Source: a virus. From it: a DNA stretch of 31,512 nt. The position numbers and the translations under genes are program-made. Numbering within the stretch: the first letter of the stretch is position 1; every line of letters begins with the position of its first letter. The DNA is taken from the IMG/VR virus record IMGVR_UViG_3300032562_000119, positions 1 to 31,512 of that record. The stretch is one strand, 5' to 3'. This document shows positions 26,607-31,512 of the stretch, piece after piece. The notes beneath the pieces were generated by a model that was given only the letters and a program-made list of their open reading frames with translations, was not told the origin of the DNA and made no database searches.

Positions 26607-29045
26607 TCAGTTTTTGGTTTTTGCGAGGTAGAACGACTCTTTCGCCGTCTCGACGATGCCGAGATCGGCCAGGGCCTCGCTGAGCTCCTGTTTCGCCTTG
26701 GCTTTGCCCCCACGGGGAGCGGCCTCGGCAAAAGTGTTTTCCAACTTGGGTAGAGAGACGTCGGTGCATCCGATGAACTGGTCGGGTGTCATCCGGTCGC
26801 GAACGGCTGCCCATGCCGCCATCGGGTCAGTGATCTTCCGGGCTCCGGCGCGGGTGCGCAGCTCATGACCGGGGATTTCCTGGCCGCCGAGCCGCATCTG
26901 GAGGGCGTGGTGCTTTACGGAGTCGCACCACTTTTCAAGGATACGCGCCACCTTCAGCGCCCGGCTCATCATCGTGGGATCGAATATCTGGCCGGGATGA
27001 AACTGATCCGGGATCTGGAGTTCGCCCTCATACCCGTTGGCGATGGTGAGCGCGTGCCGGTGAAGGGCGGCGCAGGTGGCCTGGCGCGAGCACCAGAGAC
27101 AGTTGTCGGTGGGGTAAAGTTCCGGCTCCGGGATTTCACAACGCGAAATGATCGTGGAAATTCGCAGCCGCAACCGGCCCACGTCGGCCCGTGTGTATTC
27201 GGCCACGAAAACCTCGTCCCGACGGGGGAGGAGGACGTGCGCCTGGATCAAATCAATGCCGGGGAATTTCTCGAATGCGCCGAGGACGTATGCTTGAACC
27301 TGCGGATTGATCTCGGAATCGGGCACGCTGTTTCGCCCGAATTTGAAATCGACGAGATCCGCTGACCGCAGGCTCGGGGAAATAAGCAGATAATCTGCGG
27401 TGCCGAAGGTCAGGCCTTCGGCGATATTGAACTGAATTTCGCGGTGGATTTCCACCGTGCCCGCCATGCGTGCGGATGCTTCGAGGTTTTCCACGTAACC
27501 CCGGCACATCTCCACGACCTGCAATTGTTCATCGCCAAGGCCATCGAGTTTTCCGGTTTCGAGGGATTTGTGGAGTTGGTGACCTTCCTCGGCGGCGGGG
27601 CTGGATTCGTCCGTTTTTTCAAATCCCGGGCAGACCTCCTTATAGGCGAGCGAACTCGGGCTGTATTTTGCGTGTGAGCGATCAACGCCCGGTTCAGGTG
27701 ATGGTGTATTCATAGGTGTGTTGGTTTTCTGTTCAGGTTGGAGGTCGCCGTCGTTGAGCGTGTCGATGCACGCGAGCTTGGCTTCCACAGCCGCGCAGGC
27801 CCGTTCCTCAACGGTTCCGGCGGCGAAAATGATGCGTTGGATGGAATGCGCTCCCCCGGATCGGTGAACGCGACCGAGTGCCTGCCGGAGATCCTGCGCA
27901 CTGAATGTCGGACTGATGAGAGCGAGCCGGGGTGTCTGCCCGGTTGGATCGTGCAAGGAAACGCCAACGCCCCCGGCGCGGATATTGCAGACGATCACCT
28001 GCGCCTCGTTCGCCTGGAATCGACGGATCGCTTCCTCGCGCTCAGCAGCGGGTTGACCGCCGTGGATGACACAATCCGTGCCGCAGCGCTTTGCCGTCTC
28101 GTGCAGGGTCTCGTCAAAGTTGACGAAGATCGCGACGCTCATCCCTTCGGCTACGGCGTCGCCTGCCATTGATACGAACGTGTCGATCTTGAGACGCTCG
28201 ATGGATTGACGAGCACGGAGCTGGATGGTCAGGTGATTCGCGGCGGTGGCGTCGATTTCCTCAGCGATCTCGTCTTTTCGCACTTGGTCATCGGCGGCTT
28301 CCGCGCGGTTGAGGTCGATCTTGAGCTGGTCGTAGATCGCCTGGATTTCAAGTTCCTGGCCCGTGCCCACGGGTTCCGCGATGATTTGCGTGGCCGGAAA
28401 TTCCGGGATGTCGGCGATCCTCATGCGCGACCCGGCGTGAAGGTCGTTGAAAATTTTGTGATGAATTCGAGCCAGGGATTCCGTGCCGCCGTCAAACTCC
28501 ATCCCGAACCGGCCTTTGCTCACGCCGTGTGCGCGGGCCCACGTCCAGTAATTCCGAAGATTGTGAAGGCCGAGGGCGAAACCGATGGCCCGCATTTCCA
28601 GCGGATTGCTGGCTGCCGTGGCGGAGAGAAGGAGAATCCGGATGCGCTGGCGCTTCGCGGCGATCAGCAGCTTTGCGTTTTGCGAATCCCGGGCCTTGCA
28701 CCGCTGCACCTCATCCAGAACGAGAAGTGCATATGGCGGTAAGTTCCAGATGAACTCGCCGTTCTCGAATTTTCCGAGGCCCGATTTCCCGGTCTTGATT
28801 GCCTCATAATTGATGATGGTCACGACTTTTGCGCCAAAGAGGGCGGCCACCTTTTTCCATGCGGGCAGCACCGCCTTTGGAGCCACGACCACCAACAGCA
28901 GGCCAAGGCGAACGGCGGTGGCGACGGCGACATAGGTTTTTCCTGTACCCGGATCGCTCGTGTCCGCCGCCGCACCGAGTCTGACAAGCGCATCGGCGAT
29001 GCGGTCGGCATGATCGAGTTGATAATTGAGAAGGCGTTTGATCAT
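26607..29045 (-). CDS. SF2 helicase fused to a Cas4/RecB-like nuclease
   Basis: 812 residues from ATG 29045, which overlaps the sigma-factor stop in ATGA. Residues 1-about 430 are an SNF2/DEAD-like helicase: motif I DPGTGKT (31-37), motif II DEVQ (111-114), motif III SAT (141-143), and the C-terminal RecA lobe with FSAQDLRQALGRVHRSG (motif VI). Residues 445-812 are a DUF2800/Cas4-like PD-(D/E)XK nuclease: Cys472, GTAD (Asp551), VDFKFG (Asp566, Lys568) and Cys-x2-Cys-x5-Cys (CLWCSRQATC), as for a [4Fe-4S] cluster. In most phages these are two genes. Met445 (27713) could be an independent start. Likely role: recombination-dependent replication or end processing. Confidence 0.83.
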   Translation of the reverse strand: MIKRLLNYQLDHADRIADALVRLGAAADTSDPGTGKTYVAVATAVRLGLLLVVVAPKAVLPAWKKVAALFGAKVVTIINYEAIKTGKSGLGKFENGEFIWNLPPYALLVLDEVQRCKARDSQNAKLLIAAKRQRIRILLLSATAASNPLEMRAIGFALGLHNLRNYWTWARAHGVSKGRFGMEFDGGTESLARIHHKIFNDLHAGSRMRIADIPEFPATQIIAEPVGTGQELEIQAIYDQLKIDLNRAEAADDQVRKDEIAEEIDATAANHLTIQLRARQSIERLKIDTFVSMAGDAVAEGMSVAIFVNFDETLHETAKRCGTDCVIHGGQPAAEREEAIRRFQANEAQVIVCNIRAGGVGVSLHDPTGQTPRLALISPTFSAQDLRQALGRVHRSGGAHSIQRIIFAAGTVEERACAAVEAKLACIDTLNDGDLQPEQKTNTPMNTPSPEPGVDRSHAKYSPSSLAYKEVCPGFEKTDESSPAAEEGHQLHKSLETGKLDGLGDEQLQVVEMCRGYVENLEASARMAGTVEIHREIQFNIAEGLTFGTADYLLISPSLRSADLVDFKFGRNSVPDSEINPQVQAYVLGAFEKFPGIDLIQAHVLLPRRDEVFVAEYTRADVGRLRLRISTIISRCEIPEPELYPTDNCLWCSRQATCAALHRHALTIANGYEGELQIPDQFHPGQIFDPTMMSRALKVARILEKWCDSVKHHALQMRLGGQEIPGHELRTRAGARKITDPMAAWAAVRDRMTPDQFIGCTDVSLPKLENTFAEAAPRGGKAKAKQELSEALADLGIVETAKESFYLAKTKN

Positions 29046-29683
29046 CTGTGGCGTGCTGGGTGATCCGTCGTGGAGCCTTGATCCCTTCCACTTTTTTTTC
29101 GGAAACCTGGCGATATTCCACGGCACACGAGAAACGCCCGGATGCGTTTGATGGCCCGGTGGTGAGTGGAGTAGGCCATGCCTGCCGCACGACGTGCATC
29201 TTCCGAGTCGAGCGCGGAGTGAAGTCGGCAAAGCTCGCGAAGTTCCTCGGGAAGATCCGCGAGGGCATCATCGAGATCCATTTGCAGCGCGTGGATGTCG
29301 GCGCGATCTTTCCGGGGCGCACCATCTTCGGTTAGCGAGTCCTGAATGCTCAGGGCGTCATTCCACTGAGTGTCGCCAGTCGGGTCGCCCGGCCAATCCG
29401 AGTTGAGCGAGAATGCCTCCTTCCGCCTGTCGCGCTTTTGGCGGTCAGCATGACGAGCAAGATCCGTCACTTTGTCGCGAATGGCGGCGAAAAGATACGT
29501 GGATCGTTTCGCCACCGATTTATCAAATCGTGGCAACGCCAGGTGCCCGGCGAGGATCAGCGTTTGCAGAATGTCATCTGCGTCCGCCCATGTGTACCCG
29601 TAATTTCCCACGAGGCCCGCAGCCTGGGCCATTGCAATGCGCACGAGTTCGGCGTCGTGCTCGCCATATTTGTTTTGAAACAT
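29042..29683 (-). CDS. Sigma70-family (ECF-like) RNA polymerase sigma factor
   Basis: 213 residues. Region 2 is recognisable around residues 30-80 (WADADDILQTLILAG, then KRSTYLFAAIRDKVTDLAR, the core-binding and -10 recognition helices), and region 4 around 137-190 (ALADLPEELRELCRLHSALDSEDARRAAGMAYSTHHRAIKRIRAFL, the -35 helix-turn-helix). The tail is basic. Start ATG 29683 has a Shine-Dalgarno (AAAGGA). It would redirect host RNA polymerase to phage promoters; it is the first of the replication operon genes after the hairpin at 29771-29813, which may matter for its expression. Confidence 0.75.
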   Translation of the reverse strand: MFQNKYGEHDAELVRIAMAQAAGLVGNYGYTWADADDILQTLILAGHLALPRFDKSVAKRSTYLFAAIRDKVTDLARHADRQKRDRRKEAFSLNSDWPGDPTGDTQWNDALSIQDSLTEDGAPRKDRADIHALQMDLDDALADLPEELRELCRLHSALDSEDARRAAGMAYSTHHRAIKRIRAFLVCRGISPGFRKKSGRDQGSTTDHPARHR

Positions 29684-29770
29684 TCGTCCTTTCCGGCGGG
29701 TTGCCGGAGAGGCCGTGTGGGCGGAGCGTGTGCGGAATCAGGCGGGAGGCGCGCATGCCGAAAAGCAAAC

Positions 29771-29813
29771 AGGCCGTTGCGAGAAACGCTTTCGCGTTCG
29801 CCCACAACGGCCT
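29771..29813 (-). ncRNA. Structured RNA hairpin between two genes (attenuator, terminator or small RNA)
   Basis: AGGCCGTTG (29771-29779) pairs fully with CAACGGCCT (29805-29813), nine pairs. Inside, after an internal loop, AACGC-GAAA-GCGTT forms a five-pair stem with a GNRA tetraloop. On the minus strand it is followed by GTTTGCTTTTC, a weak T tract. It lies in the 173-nt gap between the 29857-30174 gene and the sigma factor gene; no gene is visible in that gap. Confidence 0.6.
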
Positions 29814-29856
29814 GCTCCTTGAGCCATGCCTGTTGTCTGGTTCTTTTGGTTGGTTG

Positions 29857-30174
29857 CTATTCCCCGAGGAGCATGCGGAACGGCAGCCCGTGTTTGACTT
29901 CAATCAGTTCGATCTGCCCGGAGGAGATCCCGTCGAATTGGTGGAAGAGTTCCACGACTTGCGCTTTGAGCGAGAAGCAGGGATTGCTCTTTTCGAGATG
30001 CGACCCGTTGTCGCCGCCAAACTTGACTTCTCGGATGACCTTCGGGGGTGGGTCAAAAACGGGTTCGCCATTCTTGATCCCCAGACGCTCGATGCGCCCG
30101 AAGTTGATTTCCTGCATCCTGCGCACAAGGGTTTTCCGCCCCGGCGACAGCCGTTCATAATGAGTAATGTTCAT
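29857..30174 (-). CDS. Small phage protein of unknown function
   Basis: 105 residues from ATG 30174 (MNITHYERLSPGRKTLVRRM). It has a basic N-terminus, then NFGRIERLGIKNGEPVFDPPPKVIREVKFGG, a strand-rich segment I have the impression recurs in phage genomes, and a C-terminal FHQFDGISSGQIELIEVKHGLPF. No membrane segment. It precedes the hairpin and the sigma factor gene. I can give no function. Confidence 0.65.
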   Translation of the reverse strand: MNITHYERLSPGRKTLVRRMQEINFGRIERLGIKNGEPVFDPPPKVIREVKFGGDNGSHLEKSNPCFSLKAQVVELFHQFDGISSGQIELIEVKHGLPFRMLLGE

Positions 30175-30246
30175 TGTCTTGGTTTTGGTAGTCGCGGGTT
30201 TTGTTGAGCCACCCCCGGTGCGACGACGCCGGAGATGGCGAAGTCG

Positions 30247-30558
30247 TCAGGGTTTTGAGGAAAACTCGTGGAGAAGGTCGGCGGCAGCGCACTCGGCGTT
30301 GTCGCTGCTATCGGCAGACAAGTCGGCGAGTTGTCTTTTCCGGACATCGTCGACCGAGTTAAGATCGCCGGAGTTTAACCAGGTTGTGACCTGCTCGATG
30401 TCGAAGCGCACGATGTCGCCCAATCGATATGACGGGAGCCCCCGTTTTCTGAGATTGAACAGGTGTCGTTGGGAACAGCCCAGGTAGGCCGCCAAACGGG
30501 ACGAGTCCCATAATCCGCACGTTGCAGGTTCAGTTGAAGTAGTTGGTGGCTTGCGCAT
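30247..30558 (-). CDS. Excisionase/AlpA-like helix-turn-helix protein
   Basis: 103 residues from ATG 30558. Residues about 14-62 (CGLWDSSRLAAYLGCSQRHLFNLRKRGLPSYRLGDIVRFDIEQVTTWL) are a MerR/excisionase winged helix: 'A-x-Y-L-G-C-S-x-R-x-x-x-x-L', wing, 'R-F-x-x-x-x-V-x-x-W-L'. In phages such proteins direct excision or act as early repressors/activators. The looser element GTTGACAG lies 14 nt before this ATG. The region upstream (30580-30730) carries candidate operators shared with the divergent ATPase gene. Confidence 0.75.
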   Translation of the reverse strand: MRKPPTTSTEPATCGLWDSSRLAAYLGCSQRHLFNLRKRGLPSYRLGDIVRFDIEQVTTWLNSGDLNSVDDVRKRQLADLSADSSDNAECAAADLLHEFSSKP

Positions 30559-30572
30559 ACGAGAACCATGCG

Positions 30573-30580
30573 CTGTCAAC
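30573..30580 (-). promoter_or_regulatory. Looser GTTGACAG start-associated element
   Basis: 14 nt before ATG 30558; differs from the consensus at the last base only. Confidence 0.45.
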
Positions 30581-30612
30581 TGGAACTCGTCGGTAGGAGC
30601 AGGAATAGGCCA

Positions 30613-30726
30613 CGCAAACCCACATATGGCTGTGCGTTGCCTATGATAGTCCCAAGATTGGACGGAAATAGCCTATGCAACCCTATGTAGGGTTTGACGG
30701 TTCTATTGGGGACAGCGCAATTGCGC
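30613..30726. promoter_or_regulatory. Candidate operator region between divergent genes
   Basis: It contains AACCCTA-TG-TAGGGTT (30679-30694, seven-base arms), the perfect palindrome GCGCAATTGCGC (30715-30726) and a second weak inverted arrangement ACGCA…TGCGT (about 30614-30638) around CATATG. Minus-strand blocks beginning near CCCTACATAGGG and CCATATGTGGG are imperfect direct copies of about 29 bp, each ending in GGC(C)TATT-TCC. This looks like an autoregulated control region. Confidence 0.5.
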
Positions 30727-30746
30727 CGGAATACAGTGGCACCAGC

Positions 30747-31512
30747 ATGAAAACTGAATCCACATTCCATCGAATCAAGAATCTGAAAGTGACTGGCGGC
30801 TTTCTCGCCGGGATAGACCTCTCATTTAAGGACGGTCTTAACTGCATTATCGGGCCGCGAGGCAGTGGAAAGAGCACCACGTTGGAGCTTATCCGGTATG
30901 CGCTCGGCGTGCTGCCGGGGCGTGATGAGCGTGACCCGCTGCGCAAACGCATCCAGTCACTGGTCGAGACCACCCTTGCAGGCGGGCGTGTGGAACTCGC
31001 TATCGAAACCAAGGACGGAATGACTTACACCGTGAACCGGGCAGCCGGGGAGGACCCTGTTCTCGTCAGTAGTGAAGGGACCATTCTTCCTAGCGAAACG
31101 CTGCGTTCACAAATCTTCCCGGCGGACATCTACAGCCAGAACCAGATTGAAAACATCGCGGAAACGCCCCATTACCAGTTGGCCCTTCTGGACAAATTCA
31201 AGGAGTCGGAACTCCGGGATGTTCAATCGCAACTGGATGAAACCGCGAGGAAGCTCCAATCCAATGCGGCGCAGATTCTTCCGCTGCTTGCCGAAAAGAC
31301 TAATCTTTTGGGGGAACTTACTCAACTGGAGGCGGTGCGGGAAAAACTAAAATCCTTTGCCAAAATTGAAGGACAGGATTCGGAGGAAATGAACCGGGTC
31401 CATGCGGCCAAGGCTCTTCGAGACCGGGAAATCAAGGCTATTGACCATGCGCGCGGGCAGTTGGCGGATTTTCACAAAAAGCTCGGGAGCTATATCGGCT
31501 ACTATGCGACTC
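30747..31512 (+). CDS. SMC/RecF-like AAA ATPase, N-terminal part (cut by window edge)
   Basis: At least 255 residues, open at the right edge. A start at ATG 30747 (MKTESTFHRIKNL) is preferred; the frame is also open to ATG 30675, which would add 24 residues but run through the inverted repeats. Walker A is CIIGPRGSGKST (residues 33-44). DIYSQNQIENIAETPHYQL resembles the Q-loop/lid region of SMC-like ATPases. From about residue 155 a long coiled coil begins (LRDVQSQLDETARKLQSNAAQI…). Such proteins are DNA-repair or anti-phage ATPases; the role here is open. Divergent from the helix-turn-helix gene, on the opposite strand to the replication operon. Confidence 0.75.
   Translation, partial: MKTESTFHRIKNLKVTGGFLAGIDLSFKDGLNCIIGPRGSGKSTTLELIRYALGVLPGRDERDPLRKRIQSLVETTLAGGRVELAIETKDGMTYTVNRAAGEDPVLVSSEGTILPSETLRSQIFPADIYSQNQIENIAETPHYQLALLDKFKESELRDVQSQLDETARKLQSNAAQILPLLAEKTNLLGELTQLEAVREKLKSFAKIEGQDSEEMNRVHAAKALRDREIKAIDHARGQLADFHKKLGSYIGYYAT

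Noticed and set aside
29413-30207. 264-residue and 240-residue plus-strand frames over the 29857-30174 and sigma genes
   Set aside because: They cross two minus-strand genes and the hairpin; composition is random and no start signal exists.
1-31512. CRISPR arrays, tRNA genes, integrase or att sites
   Set aside because: No spaced identical repeats of CRISPR type, no cloverleaf-like sequence with TTCGA-type arm, and no tyrosine or serine recombinase motifs were seen in either strand.

Overview
The window is most of a tailed bacteriophage or prophage genome (siphovirus-type, lambda-like packaging and head genes) from a GC-rich, probably Gram-negative bacterium. The Gram-negative inference rests on a lipobox-bearing lysis protein, an RlpA-like wall protein and lambda-type terminase and portal. 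The host phylum cannot be fixed from sequence alone. Few genes have a clear Shine-Dalgarno sequence; many are instead headed by the fixed element GTTGACAC about 12-13 nt before the start codon. No integrase, att site, tRNA, rRNA or CRISPR array is visible.

Layout. Positions 1-4062 (minus): tail genes, with a truncated gene at the edge, tape measure, gp10-like protein, G/GT tail chaperone with a -1 frameshift, an unknown protein, and two paralogous small virion proteins. Positions 5079-10752 (minus): two head-tail completion-type proteins, major capsid, S49 protease with scaffold, portal, gpW-like protein. Positions 10768-14860 (minus): glycosyltransferase, RlpA-like protein, holin-lipoprotein fusion, ParB-methyltransferase. 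Positions 14909-17257 (plus): RuvC-like resolvase and five small proteins. Positions 17280-19697 (minus): large and small terminase. Positions 19930-29683 (minus): early and replication genes, including a small membrane protein, two regulatory-looking proteins, primase-helicase, family A DNA polymerase, a putative ssDNA-binding protein, a helicase-nuclease fusion and a sigma factor. Positions 29857-30558 (minus): a small conserved protein and an excisionase-like helix-turn-helix protein. From 30747 (plus): an SMC/RecF-like ATPase running off the edge.

Three plus-strand genes sit singly inside the minus-strand late operon: an Mrr-type restriction endonuclease (4171-5070), an unknown protein (5941-6573) and a zinc-ribbon/HNH-like protein (11606-12394). 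They look like cargo (moron) genes, and each lies directly behind a GTTGACAC-headed cistron.

The most notable unexplained signals are: the GTTGACAC start-associated element; a perfect 26-bp palindrome built from GGACAC half-sites inside a coding gene (20350-20375), with eight GGGACAC copies nearby (21218-21459) that look like an origin or partition region; a canonical slippery heptamer CCCAAAC with a well-placed hairpin; and iterated 11-bp repeats upstream of the small terminase gene.
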